The position numbers and the translations under genes are program-made. Source: Guadua angustifolia (lineage: Eukaryota > Streptophyta > Magnoliopsida > Poales > Poaceae). Taken from it: DNA of 64,000 bases. The DNA lies in the NCBI GenBank assembly GCA_036346375.1, contig CM070517.1, positions 8,659,161 through 8,723,160 of the forward strand, given 5' to 3'. Numbering within the stretch: the stretch's first letter is position 1; each line of letters starts with the position of its first letter. The notes under the pieces are model-generated. The model was given only the letters and a program-made list of their open reading frames with translations, had not been told where the DNA came from and made no database searches. Positions 23,951 to 35,800 of the stretch are shown piece by piece.

Positions 23951-26512
23951 CTAATAGGAGATTTGGACAGCCTCACTGGAATGGTCTGACCTTTGCTCAA
24001 CGGCGGACCAATCTAGTTCCGACTTCTAGGTTTTCTACTAGTGTTGTTCTTGGTCGTGTGAGAGTTGAGCGCTAGAGAGACACTAGAGTCTAGTCTTCTT
24101 CTTCTATAGCTAGTACTCTGAGGCATCGTGTAGGTCAGTATTGGGTTCCTAGGACTTCACTTTATCCTAGTACTAAGTCATCTCTCTCTCTCTTTTGGCA
24201 TGATCAGGTTCATCGGATAGGGAAGGCGGATGTTTGGATTGTTGACTCCGGTTGTTCTTGTCATATGACTAGAGACTCTCGTTGGTTCTCTTCCCTAGTC
24301 TGAACCCTCGGTGATGAGTTGATCACTTTTGGGGATGCTTCTTCAGGTAGAGTCATTGCTAAAGGTACCATTTTTATTAATTAAAATTTTATTCTTAAGG
24401 ATGTTTCCTCAGTGAGTAAGTTACAATATAATTTGCTTTATGTTTCTCAACTTATCGATGACTCTTTCGAGGTAAGGTTTAAGAGCAATGCTTGTAAAAT
24501 TTTTGATTCATCAGGGGAGTTGGTTTGCGAGATTTCTAGATTTGAGACAGTCTTTCATGCTAATTTTTCTGTTTCTTCTAGAAACTCTCTTTAGTGTTTG
24601 ATTGCTTCTGAGTCCCATGATCTCTCCTCCTGGCATAGGAGACTTGGTCACATTAGCTTTGATCATTTGACTAGATTTAGCAGTCATGACCTCATTCGTA
24701 ATCTGCCCAAACTCAAGATGGTCAAAGACTTAGTTTGCTCTCCCTACCCACATGGCAAGATAGTTACTACTTCTCATTCTCCAGTCACTATAGTGATAAC
24801 TGATGCACCAAGACAGCTTTTACATATGGACATTGTTGGTCCAATTAGAGTGCAGTCAGTAGGAGGGAAGTGGTATGTTCTTGTCATTGTTGATGATTTT
24901 TCGAGGTATTCTTGAGTATTTTTCATGGCCTCGAAGGATGAGACTTTTTCTCATTTTAGGGGATTGGTCAGTAGGATGTCTTTCAAGCTCCCAGGTGCCT
25001 TACGAGCTATACGCAATAATAATGGCATGAAGTTCAAGAACTCCTACTTTTAGAGTGTCTATGTGGAGTTTGGTTTGGAGAATCAGTTCTCCTCTCCCTA
25101 CATCCCTTAGCAAAATGTCGTAGTGAAAAGGAAGAATAGGACCCTAGTAGACATGGCTAGAACAATACTACGCTAGTACAATACTCTTAGGAAGTTTTGA
25201 ACTGAGGCTATAACTAGCGCTTGCTATGTTTCTAATAGCATTTTCTTGAGAACACATTTGCATCACACTTCATACGAGTTGGGGCATGGGCGAAAGCCCA
25301 GTGTTTCTCATTTTCGCGTATTTAGTTGCAAGTGTTTTATCTTGAAGTCTGGTAACCCATATAGTTTAGTTTAGTTATAGTTTATAGTTTAGTTATAGTT
25401 TAAGTCTCATTCTTCTGATGGTATTTGTTTAGGTTACTTGATTTCTTCTCGTAGCTATAGGGTCCGAAGTTATGATACGAATAGGATCATAGAGACCTGT
25501 AAGGTAACCTTTGATGAGGCTAGCCCAGAAGCTAGACCTAATATCTCAGGCTCTTCTTATCCCTCCGAGACCATCTTTGTAGAGGATGAGGATGATAGAG
25601 ATGATAATGTTCCACCTGATCCAGTCCTCTCTACACTTGAGGTGCATCATGTTTCCATTTCTACACCTTAGGGATATCAGCCTTTGCTGTCAGACTCTCC
25701 TTCTACGAGCGGATTTGTTCCTGCCACTTATGTTTAAGAGATGGAGGCCACTTCCTCTTCTGGTCTTCCCCGCCATATTCAGTATTCTTATTCACCTCAT
25801 CAGATCATTGGTGATCTATTTGAGTGTGATGCGCTTGAAATCTGGCTTATCTTCTGTCTGCTTTCACTCTGCTTTTGTTGCCTCTTTTAAGCCAAAGGAT
25901 GTTATTCACGAATTATCCGATCAATCATGGATTAAGGCCATGCATGAGGAACTAGAAAACTTTGAGAGGAACAAAGTCTAGTAACTTGGAGAGCCCCCAT
26001 CCGGTCATAATATTATTAGGACCAAGTGGGTGTTCAAAAACAAGTAAAGTGAGGATGGGGTTATTATTCGAAACAAGGCTAGGCTAGTTGCATAGGGCTT
26101 CATTTAGATTAAGGGTCTTGACTTTGAGGACACCTTTGACCCTATAGCTAGACTAGAGGTGATTAGAATCCTACTTGTATTCTTTACATCCCAAGGTTTC
26201 AAGCTCTACCAAATGAATGTTAAGTGTGCATTCCTTAATGGTTTTATTGAGGAAGAGATTTATGTCAAACAACCTCTAGGATTCAAGAACCGCAAGTACC
26301 CAAACCATATCAACAAGCTTTCCAAAGCATTGTGTGGACTTAAGTAGGCCTCAAGAACAAGGTATGAGAGACTTAAGTCCTATATTCTCAGCCATAGTTT
26401 CAAAATGGGTATAGTAGACAAGACTCTATTGATTTTGAATCATTTAGACACTTGGCAAGATGATTCTCACTTCCTTCTCAAGATTTCATAACTTTTAGAT
26501 TTATGTGAACAA
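23951..26512 (+). pseudogene. Sirevirus B protease-integrase-RT (decayed, second part)
   Basis: The continuation of B past the nested chromovirus. Protease motif WIVDSGCSCHMT lies near 24235, GAG-pre-integrase SSWHRRLGHISFDHL at 24625-24670, and integrase core LLHMDIVGPIRVQS and LVIVDDFSRYS at 24818-24915. The N-G-E-F and E/K-RKNRT blocks are damaged. Reverse transcriptase blocks are RTKWVFKNK (about 26010), KCAFLNGFIEEEIYVKQP (26222-26275) and a spoiled YVDDI equivalent (YVNNI) near 26490, after which the element stops. Many stops are present. No RNase H or 3' LTR is seen. Confidence 0.8.
25360..25402 (+). repeat. AT-rich tandem expansion in Sirevirus B integrase
   Basis: Repeated TAGTTTAGTTATAGTT units sit where element A has a plain AGATAAGTTTGAATC. 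It is a local slippage-type insertion that adds stops. Confidence 0.8.
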
Positions 26513-26899
26513 TATTAATCAAAGATTTAGGATCGGATCATGGAGGAGAATATTTGAGCCAAGAGTTTGGTAATCATCTAAAGCAATGTAGAATTGTTCC
26601 ACAGCTTACACCGCTGGGAACACCTGAATGGAATGGGGTACCCGAACGATAGAACCAAACTTTATTAGACATGGTTCAGTCAATGATGAGCCAAAGTGAT
26701 CTGCCATTATCCTTTTGGGGATTTGCTTTAGAAACAGCTGTGTTCACTATCAATAGGGTTCCATCCAAATCTGTAGAGAAGACACCATATGAGATATGGA
26801 TCAGAAAGCGTCTCGGATTGTCTTTTATCAAAATATGGGGATCTGAGGCTTATGTAAAATATTTGATATCTGATAAGCTCATGCTCAAGTCACGAAAAT
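26513..26899 (+). pseudogene. Copia integrase fragment of another lineage (Tork-like)
   Basis: A partial integrase not related in detail to the Sirevirus copies. It shows GSDHGGEYLSQEF near 26535, then an open frame with MVQSMMSQSDLPLSFWGF (26671-26724), NRVPSKSVEKTPYEIW and KSRKC near 26890. The E-RRN block is broken by a stop. It joins Sirevirus LTR sequence at CTTGATCATTAA, so it was cut and joined rather than inserted whole. The lineage name is from general resemblance only. Confidence 0.65.
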
Positions 26900-27675
26900 G
26901 CTTGATCATTAAGGGTGCGTTTGGCAGAGCTCCCAATTTCAGCTTCCCTATGAGAAGCTGTGGAGCTCTACCAAATAAGGAAAAATCAATCAGCTTCACA
27001 TAGGAATTCGAGGAAGTGATTCATGTTTTTTGACTTCTAGCCTAGGAGCCAAAAAATCCTGTTCCCCACCTGATTCAAAACCTCCCAGTTATGAACCTCC
27101 CCACCAAGTTCATAATATTTCTCAGATAGGAATCGCTTCTACTAGAGAATCGATTCCATAGAGAATCAGGAGCTGGAGCTGGAGAATCAGGATCTAGAGC
27201 TCTGCCAAACAAGCCCTAAGAACTCGCGAACTAGCTGAGAGCCAAGTTTTTGTTCTTGAACCCATTCTAGTGCACTCTTCTGTGAAATTGACAAAAGTCA
27301 GAACTTTGACGTCGATTCTTACAATTGAAGGTTGGAATAGGTTTTTGACTTCCTTAGGGTGTCCACAAAATTTCATTGAGTCTGGATCAACCTATCAAAA
27401 GATTCATCAAATTTCCTTTTTGAGTCAGGCTGATTTTTATTATTCATCATGATGTTTTTCTATAGCTACAGTAACCACCAGTACTGCCGGGCTACTGTTC
27501 ATCTAATAGTACCAGTGGTATTTTGCAGTACTGCCACCCGTGGCTGAGAATTTTGGGATTTTCACTTTGTTCGCTTTGTCTTTTTGATGTGAGGATGTTG
27601 GTTGGATTGTGTTGAGTGGAGAAAAATTTTATTTTATGATCATTCACCTCCTATGATCGCCATCTCGAACCTTTA
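26896..27675 (+). mobile_element. 5'-truncated LTR of Sirevirus element C
   Basis: From CTTGATCATTAA onward, without the MITE, it matches the last 500 bp of the LTRs that end at 32373 and 35650 (GCTGAGAGCCAAG, the TATCAAAAGATTCATC block, TTCACCTCC end). The left part of the LTR is missing. It contains the MITE at 26913-27216. Confidence 0.75.
26913..27216 (+). mobile_element. Tourist-like (PIF/Harbinger) MITE, 304 bp
   Basis: Terminal inverted repeats GGGTGCGTTTGGCAGAGCTC and, on the other strand, GGGCTTGTTTGGCAGAGCTC (17 of 20 match), flanked by TAA at 26910-26912 and 27217-27219. TAA/TTA target and GTTTGG-type ends fit Tourist-like MITEs. It has no coding capacity. Confidence 0.85.
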
Positions 27676-27689
27676 ATTGGAATCAGAGC
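27676..27689 (+). other. Primer-binding site, Sirevirus C
   Basis: ATTGGAATCAGAGC, a one-base variant of the tRNA-Met-type site, right after the LTR. Confidence 0.75.
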
Positions 27690-27730
27690 GAGTTTTGCTC
27701 TTTCCATAGATCTTAACGGTCTTGAGAGCC

Positions 27731-29409
27731 ATGGCGATGGACAAATATTCCACCAAGCCTTCGATCTTTTCTGGACTTGATTTTCTCTTTTGGAAGTCCC
27801 GATTGGAGTCGTACATCACTGCCTAGGGCTTCCTGATATATGGCACAAGGTGAAGCTCTCGTATGAGGTTCCTATCGATGAGAACATCATGGCCAGCAAT
27901 ATGGTTGACATTAGGCAAATGCTAAGGCAAGGAACATCCTTATACAGGGCCTTAGCCGCAGTGAGTACGATAGGATCTCTTACCTTCGTTCTGCTCACGA
28001 GATCTAGGTGACCCTCGATGCTTACTATGAGAGCACCACTTAGATCAAGACGATGAGATAGGACCAATATAAGTGTGAATACAACAAATTTGAACAACAC
28101 GCTAGTGAGACCCTTGATCAGTGCTTTGGTCATTTTACAAGGATTTTGAGTGATCTCCGTGCAGTTGGTTGCACATACCCTGACTTAGGGAATACTCGAC
28201 ACATCTTGACCGCACTTGATCTTTGGGTTTGGGAGATGAAGGTGACCACTATCAAGAACACTACCGACTTATCGACTGACTCTTGACAGACTTTATTCCC
28301 GACTCAAGACTCTTGAGATTGATGTCATCTCTTGCAAGATGAAATCTCAGTCGATGGCCTTGGTCACCGATCCCACTGGATCCATTTTTGAGTCTTCTAC
28401 TTGTATTTCCCTCTCCGCCCTTTGCAAGCTAAGCGATGACCAACTGAAAAAATTTCTATAAAATGAGCTTGCTCTATTGGCTCGCAAATTCTCCCATACA
28501 TACAAGAGGGCGAGAGAGAGGAAGAGAGGTGGTTCAATCACCTGCTTCGAGTGTGGTGGCCCTAATCACATTCAAGCAAACTGTCCCAAGCTGAAGAACG
28601 ACATTAATGACTCCAGCTATTTGGGAAAGAACGATTACACCGACAAGAACCACAACAACAAGAAGCCTCCAGCTCGTGACTCGGCGCCTAAGATGAAGTA
28701 CCATAACTTCTCGAAGAACAAGGAGCTCTTCCACCACGTCCTTCTCACACTCAACATCAACCTCTCCGACACGGAGACCTGGAGTGACGAGGGCAAGGAT
28801 GATCCACAAGAGAAGAATAAGAGCAGTGACGACTTCACCGAGATGTGCTTCATGGCAGACGCTAACAACCTTAGTGACTCCGAGCTCTACAGTGACTCAG
28901 ACGAGATACCCTCTTATGACCAACTCAATGAAGCTTTCTGCAAATTAGGGAAATTTCATGCTAGAGTTAGAGCTAGGTGTATGAAGCTAGAGAAGGAAGT
29001 AGGTACCTTGACTCAGAAGTTAGCTTCGCTTAAATCTTCTTCCTCTCGAGCCTCTAATGATTGTTCTCTATGTGATGCCTTACTTGTGGAACTTGAGAAC
29101 CTAAGGATTATGCATGATACTATGGTTTTTGAGCTTGAGAGTCTTAGGTCGAAGAATGCTAGCACTTTTTCTATTGATGCTATTTATGTAGATGCTACTT
29201 TTTTTTCATACTCACACTAGTGCATCATGTGAAAATTGCCCTAAATTGCTTGTTGAGCACTCACCATAGGAAGCTATCTACTAAAAATAATGAACTTGAA
29301 TTGCATGCTTCTAAGGACTCAGTTAGCTCATGTGAGGGTTGTAGGCAACTAAAACCACTAGACAATAAATCCTTAAATATCAAGTGTGCTAAACTTGCTA
29401 AGGACTTAC
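27731..29409 (+). pseudogene. Sirevirus C gag (decayed)
   Basis: ATG at 27731 (MAMDKYSTKPSI). The N-terminal half is broken by stops. From 28477 a 247-aa frame is open: RKFSHTYKRARERKRGG, CCHC knuckle CFECGGPNHIQANC (about 28542-28583), YHNFSKNKELFHHV, an acidic linker (TWSDEGKDD), then a leucine-rich probable coiled coil to about 29200. This is the best preserved gag of the three Sireviruses. The frame goes on in pieces to 29409, where a solo LTR is inserted. No protease, integrase or RT follows. Confidence 0.8.
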
Positions 29410-30828
29410 TGAAGGGAACACGTAGGCTACGCTAGATGGAAACAAAAAATTTCTACGCATTCAACCAGGATATATGCGAGTAGGAGATCATGGATCGTTA
29501 CCCTTGGAGCGCAGTAGCAACGGAAGGAGAGTGGGTGAAGCATCCCCGCATACTCCAAAGTACAGTAGTAGAGGAAGTAGACGTTCTCGCCGATCGTCTC
29601 CTCCTCACGATCGCGCACGCAACGCTGTAGAGGAAGTAGATGTTCTCACCGATCAGCACCGAGGCAGATGCAACAACGCCTCTACGGTATCCACACGTCC
29701 AGTGGTGGAATGCCGTGCGCTGATGTGCTAGCACCACGCGCGCGACGGCTAGGGTTTTGATAGGGAGAAGGGAATCGGCGGCTAGGGTTTCGTGGTGGAA
29801 AAACACATCTGCACCTAGCACCACCCCATGCCCCTTTATATAGAGCGCATGCTAATGGGCCTTCTATGATAGAAGCCCATTAGGAACCTCGCCCCGCAGA
29901 TCTATATCGCAAAACCCATTAATGGATCCTAATCCATATCAGCATGTTCCAACCCTTTAAGTAAAGCGACCCGTTAGGTTCATGCGCAAATGGCCATGGC
30001 CCCGAAACCTCTTTTCCGCACCACTAGACAACAATGGTTCCTAGCGGGACATGTTGTCCCCTCAATGCACAGAGTGATCGATTCGCTGAACCTTGATATA
30101 CTCATATACCGATCCTTTTGCCACGCGATACCAACCAAGCTCAAGGCAAGATGAGTGCCATACTTGTGATCGCCGACCCATTCACTCGTCAATGTAATGG
30201 ATATGAAAATGTGATTAACTCTTTAATCACATTGGCATGGCCATGCACTTTCCCAATCCATCCACACCGAGGGGCCCAGAGATATCTCTCCCATTATCTA
30301 GGAGGGACAAATCCCATCTTGATCTCTTACATCCCATGTCGTGTTTCATGGCATATTCATAAGCTACCTTTATAGCAACCCTTTTACGAGTAGCGTTTGA
30401 TAGCCCCAAAGTATACAATCGCACACATTGGGAATCAATAAGGATCTTAGGTCAAAGGATCATATAGGTATATTACTCGAGACTACATGCATCGATGGCA
30501 TATTAATCTAGCAAAGTGTCTCTGAGTAGGTCTATCCAACCCCATGTTCTCTAACATGGGCCCACATAATTGATTTGATATCTCCATATCTATGATATGT
30601 GATACTTTACCATCAATCAATACATGTGTTTGGTCAAAACATTATTGTTCCATATAACAATACGACCGTGGAATATTTAGAATAATATCAAATGCACATT
30701 GTGTATCACAATCAAGTCGATTTGATAAACAAAAGTAATGACATTAATTCATAGAACTGATGACTATATGAACATAGACATGTGATACAATCATCTCTCA
30801 TGATTGCCTCTAGGGCATATCACTAACA
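29410..30828 (-). mobile_element. Solo LTR, Angela/BARE-like copia (1419 bp)
   Basis: Bounded by TG...CA and the target duplication CTTAC (29405-29409 and 30829-30833). Read on the minus strand it begins TGTTAGTGATATGCCCTAG, close to the well-known start of Angela/BARE-type LTRs, and a TATATAAAGG-type promoter lies on the minus strand near 29832. It interrupts Sirevirus C gag: GGACTTAC joins TAGTTAAGTCACAAG. Confidence 0.85.
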
Positions 30829-30959
30829 CTTACTAGTTAAGTCACAAGAAAGTTGCTTGTGATGTGCTGAGATTGAGGGGGACTTGGGTAAAATCCAAGT
30901 AGAATTTAGGAAGAAGCTAGAGGCCTAGACTCTTAGGATTAGAAATACCCTCATGCTTT
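30829..30959 (+). pseudogene. Sirevirus C gag remnant right of the solo LTR
   Basis: GTCACAAGAAAGTTGCTTG and the coiled-coil text that follows match element B at 12548-12660. It then jumps directly into LTR sequence near 30960, so the rest of gag and all of pol are deleted. Confidence 0.75.
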
Positions 30960-32373
30960 CTTCTTTGGGCGGTAGTGCTAGCCCATTGAGCGAAATTTGG
31001 GTTTTGAATTTTGAATTTGTGTGAGGTTAATTGCATATCATTTTGGGCATTGATATGTGATTGTTTTCCTTGTTTTTGATGGTTGCAAGACGGTGGTGCT
31101 ACGTCAAGGTGAGGCGAAGGATGACTGGGACTAGGCGAGGTGCGTTAGAGGTCCAAATGCTCGAGAATCACTAGAAGATGATCGGAGATAGAGTCACTGT
31201 GATCCTAGCAGACAAGGAATGGATGAGATGCTAGTAAGGAACAGCTCAGATCAAGGAGGACCGCTGGATCACAGTCTAGGTGATAGAGTAGTGGGTCTAG
31301 TTAGTTTGCTTTAAGAAGCGTGCAAAACCCGTTATGTTGTTTGGTTTCAAGTTAGCCCATGTATGAGTGAGTAAGTCACCCTAACCATTGATCCCGATCC
31401 TTAGGGTAGAAGGAACTCATCAAGGGTGGAGGAGGAATTAAGAGTAGTATAAATAGAGGGTAGGAGTAGCCCTTCTCTTGAAGGTTTTGAGGTTTTTGTG
31501 CTCCTTTGAGCTTTGCCCACTTGTTTGTGAGGCTTTGTAAACCTCTTCCAAAAATAAAAATCTAATTTCCTTTCAATTCTAAATTTACTTTCTGCATTTA
31601 CATTATGTCCTTAAATTGTAATTTACATTCTTGCAATTTACTTTTCGCACAATTGGGTTTGCCTCCTCCTTCTAAATACTTGTGGATCTTTTGCCAAGAA
31701 TGAATAGTTGATGGATGAGTCTTCTCAGTGCCATATCCCAATCATCTAGGCAAGTCTTGTGCTCTTCCTAACAAGAAATCGATTTTTGTTCTTAAGAGTA
31801 TCAATCTTGGAAGATTCAGCTTTTTGAGTATTCTTGTCTTGTGTTCTAGTTTGCATAACATGTGGGTAGCCATATTGGATCATCTTGATCATTAAGAACC
31901 CACGAGGTAGCCGAGAGCCAAGTTTTGTTCTTGAACCCATTTTTGTGCACTCTTCAGAAAATTGAAAAAGATTAGAACTTTTAAGTCGATTCTTGCAATC
32001 AAAGGTTAGAATAGGTTTTTGACTTCCATAGGAAGGTGTCCACATAGTTTCATAGAGTTTGGATCAACCTATCAAAAAATTCATCAAATTTCCTTTTGAG
32101 TCGGGCTGATTTTTACTGTTCATCGTGCTATGTTTCCTATAGCTATAGTAACCCCGGCAGTACTACTACTATACCCTAGTAGTTATGAGCTACTGTTCAT
32201 CTAGTAGTACTGGGTGTATTTTGCGGTACTACCGCCCGTGGCTGAGAATTTTAGGATTTTCGCTTTCTCCGCTTTGTCTTTTTGATGTGAGGATGTTGGT
32301 TAGATTGTTTTGAGTGAGGGGAAATTTTATTTTAAGATCATTCACCCCCTCTGATCGCCATCTCAATCCCTCA
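30960..32373 (+). mobile_element. 3' LTR (5' edge uncertain) of Sirevirus C
   Basis: Matches LTR B from about 9480 on, carries the TATAAATA box at 31448, and ends CTCAATCCCTCA. It is followed by AT-rich flank, not by a PBS, so it is a 3' LTR. With 26896-29409 this makes C an LTR-gag-LTR deletion derivative. Confidence 0.7.
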
Positions 32374-32531
32374 ATATGCTATCTTCTATTTTTATTGCAT
32401 ATGCTCATGATATGTGGCGATTATGTTAATGTTGGAAATAATGAAACATGGTATAATTCTTATCATTGGCATATGTGCATTCATGATTGAAGAGGTGACA
32501 TGTGGACCTCTGTGACCCACTTGTGGTGGGC

Positions 32532-32799
32532 ACGAGTATAATAACTAGGCTCATAATGTGAAGGCCCATATGGCCCATGTGGAGTGGTGGGATTAGTCTC
32601 ACATTGCTTACACGATGTGAGTTGTAGTTGTATATAATGCCTGTTGGGTCCAAATATAGCACTTCCGGGTTAACCCTTTTACACAAAGTGAGGATGAAAG
32701 TGTAAATGGGGTGTTATGTTGCGTGGTTCCCCCACAATGGCCTAGGCCACGAGTGAAATTTGGACAAGGGTGTTACAGATAGTATCGAGCATCAACCTT
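32532..32799 (+). mobile_element. TRIM 5' LTR plus PBS only (duplicate)
   Basis: Copy of 35816-36083 made by the tandem duplication. The LTR end GTGTTACA (to 32776) and the PBS region are kept, then the text changes at 32800 to solo LTR sequence. Confidence 0.8.
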
Positions 32800-32806
32800 G
32801 TTTGCA

Positions 32807-35800
32807 GAGAGTGGGTGAAGCATCCCGCATACTCCAAAGTACAGTAGTAGAGGAAGTAGACGCGTTCGCCGATCGTCTCTCCTCACGATCAGCAAGACGC
32901 AACGTCAGAGAGGAAGTAGATGTTCTCACCGACAAGACCGAGGCGGATGCAACAACGCCTCTACGGTATCCACCGCCCGGTGGTGGAATGCCGTCTTGTT
33001 GATGTGCTAGCACCACGCCATGACGGCTAGGGTTTTGATAGGGAGAAGGGAATCGGCGGCTAGGGTTTCGTGGTGGAAAAACACATCTGCACCTAGCACC
33101 ACCCCATGCCCCTTTATATAGAGCGCATGCTAATGGGCCTTCTATGATAGAAGCCCATTAGGAACCTCGTCCCCGCAGATCTATATCTGCAAAACCCATT
33201 AATGGATCCTAATCCATATCAGCATGTTCCAACCCTTTAAGTGTGCGACCCGTTAGGTTCATGCGCAAATGGCCATGGCCCTGGAAACCTCTTTTCCAGA
33301 CCACTAGACAACAGCGGTTCCTAGCAGGACATGTTGTCCCCCGAATGCACAGAGTGATCGTATCTGCTGAACCTTGATATACTCATATACCGATCCTTTT
33401 GCCACGCGATACCAGTCAAGCTCAAGGCAAGATGAGTGCCATACTTGTGATCGCTCGACCCATTCACTCGTCAATGTAATGGATATGAAAATGTGATTAA
33501 CTCTTTAATCACATTGGCATGGCCATGCACTTTCCCAATCCATCCACACCGAGGGGCCCAGAGATATCTCTCCCATTATCTAGGAGGGACAAATCCCATC
33601 TTGATCTCTTACATCCCATGTCGTGTTTCATGGCATATTCATAAGCTACCTTTATAGCAACCCTTTTACGGAGTAGCGTTTGATAGCCCCAAAGTATACA
33701 ACTGCACACATTGGGAATCAATAAGGATCTTAGGTCAAAGGATCATATAGGTATATTACTCGAGACTACAGACTGATGGCATATTAATCTAGCAGTGTCT
33801 CGGAGTAGGTCTATCCAACCCCATGTTCTCTAACATGGGCCCACATAATTGATTTGATATCTCCATATCTATGATATGTGATACTTTACCATCAATCAAT
33901 ACATGTGCTGGTCAAAACATTATTGTTCCATATAACAATACGGGACCAGGGAATATTTAGAATAATATCAAATGCACATTGTGTATCACAATCAAGTCGT
34001 ACTTGATAAACAAAAGTAATGACATTAATTCATAGAACTGATGACTATATGAACATAGACATGTGATACAATCATCTCTCATGATTGCCTCTAGGCATAT
34101 CACTAACACTTACTAGTTAAGTCACAAGAAAGTTGCTTGTGATGTGCTGAGATTGAGGGGACTTGGGTAAAATCCAAGTAGAATTTAGGAAGAAGCTAGA
34201 GGCCTAGACTCTTAGGATTAGAAATACCTCATGCGTTTCTTCTTTCAAGTAGTGCTAGCCCATTGAGCTAAATTTGGGTTTTGAATTTTGAATTTGTGTG
34301 AGGTTAATTGCATATCATTTTGGGCATTGATATGTGATTGTTTTCCTTGTTTTTGATGGTTGCAAGACGGTGGTGCTACGCCAAGGTGAGGCGAAGGATG
34401 ATGGGACTAGGCGAGGTGCGTTAGAGGTCCAAATGCTCGAGAATCACTAGAAGATGATCGGAGATAGAGTCACCGTGATCCTAGCGAGACAAGGAATGGA
34501 TGAGATGCTAGTAAGGAACAGCTCAGATCAAGGAGGACGCTGGATCACAGCCTAGGTGATAGAGTAGTGGGTCTAGTTAGTTTGCTTTAAGAAGCGTGCA
34601 AAACCCGTTATGTTGTTTGGTTTCAAGTTAGCCCATGTATGAGTGAGTAAGTCAGTCCTAACCATTGATCCTGATCCTTAGGGTAGAAGGAACTCATCGA
34701 AGGGTGGAGGAGGAATTAAGAGTAGTATAAATAGAGGGGTAGGAGTAGCCCTTCTCTTGAAGGTTTTGAGGTTTTTGTGCTCCTTTGAGCTTTGCCCACT
34801 TGTTTGTGAGGCTTTGTAAACCTCTCTTCCAAAAATAAAAATCTAATTTCCTTTCAATTCTAAATTTACTTTCTGCATTTACATTATGTCCTTAAATTCC
34901 GTAATTTACATTCTTGCAATTTACTTTTCGCACAATTGGGTTTGCCTCCCCTCCTTCTAAATACTTGTGGATCTTTTGCCAAGAATGAATAGTTGATGGA
35001 TGAGTCTTCTCCAGGCCATATCCCAATCATCTAGGCAAGTCTTGTGCTCTTCCTAACAAGAAATCGATTTTTGTTCTTAAGAGTATCAATCTTGGAAGAT
35101 TCAGTTTTTGAGTATTCTTGTCTTGTGTTCTAGTTTGCATAACATGTGGGTAGCCATATTGGATCATCTTGATCATTAAGAACCCACGAGGTAGCTGAGA
35201 GCCAAGTTTTTGTTCTTGAACCCATTTTTGTGCACTCTTCTGTAAAATTGAAAAAGATTAGAACTTTTAAGTCGATTCTTGCAATCAAAGGTTAGAATAG
35301 GTTTTTGACTTCCATAGGAAGGTGTCCACATAGTTTCATAGAGTTTGGATCAACCTATCAAAAATTCATCAAATTTCCTTTTGAGTCGGCTGATTTTTAC
35401 TGCTCATCGTGCTATGTTTCCTATAGCTATAGTAACCCTAAAGATTACTACTATACCCTAGTAGTTATGAGCTACTGCTCATCTAGTAGTCTTGGGTGTA
35501 TTTTATGGTACTCGCTCGGGTGAGAATTTTAGGATTTTCGCTTTCTCGCTTTGTCTTTTTGATGTGAGGATGTTGGTTAGATTGTTTTGAGTGAGGGGAA
35601 ATTTTATTTTAAGATCATTCACCCCCTCTGATCGCCATCTCAATCCCTCAATATGCTATCTTCTATTTTTATTGCATATGCTCATGATATGTGGCGATTA
35701 TGTTAATGTTGGAAATAATGAAACATGGTATAATTCTTATCATTGGCATATGTGCATTCATGATTGAAGAGGTGACATGTGTGGACCTCTGTGACCCACT

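Larger units (their letters stand above)
29527..32799 (+). repeat. Tandem duplication, copy 1 (3273 bp)
   Basis: Repeats at 32807-36083 in the same order with a period of about 3280. It spans most of the Angela-like solo LTR, the gag remnant, the Sirevirus LTR, its flank and the TRIM 5' LTR with PBS. Copies differ by scattered one- or few-base changes, many of them indels. They are separated by 7 bases (32800-32806). Confidence 0.93.

Noticed and set aside
30118..30424. Open frames in the Angela-like LTR
   Set aside because: They are inside a solo LTR and recur in the tandem copy. They are short and without motifs.
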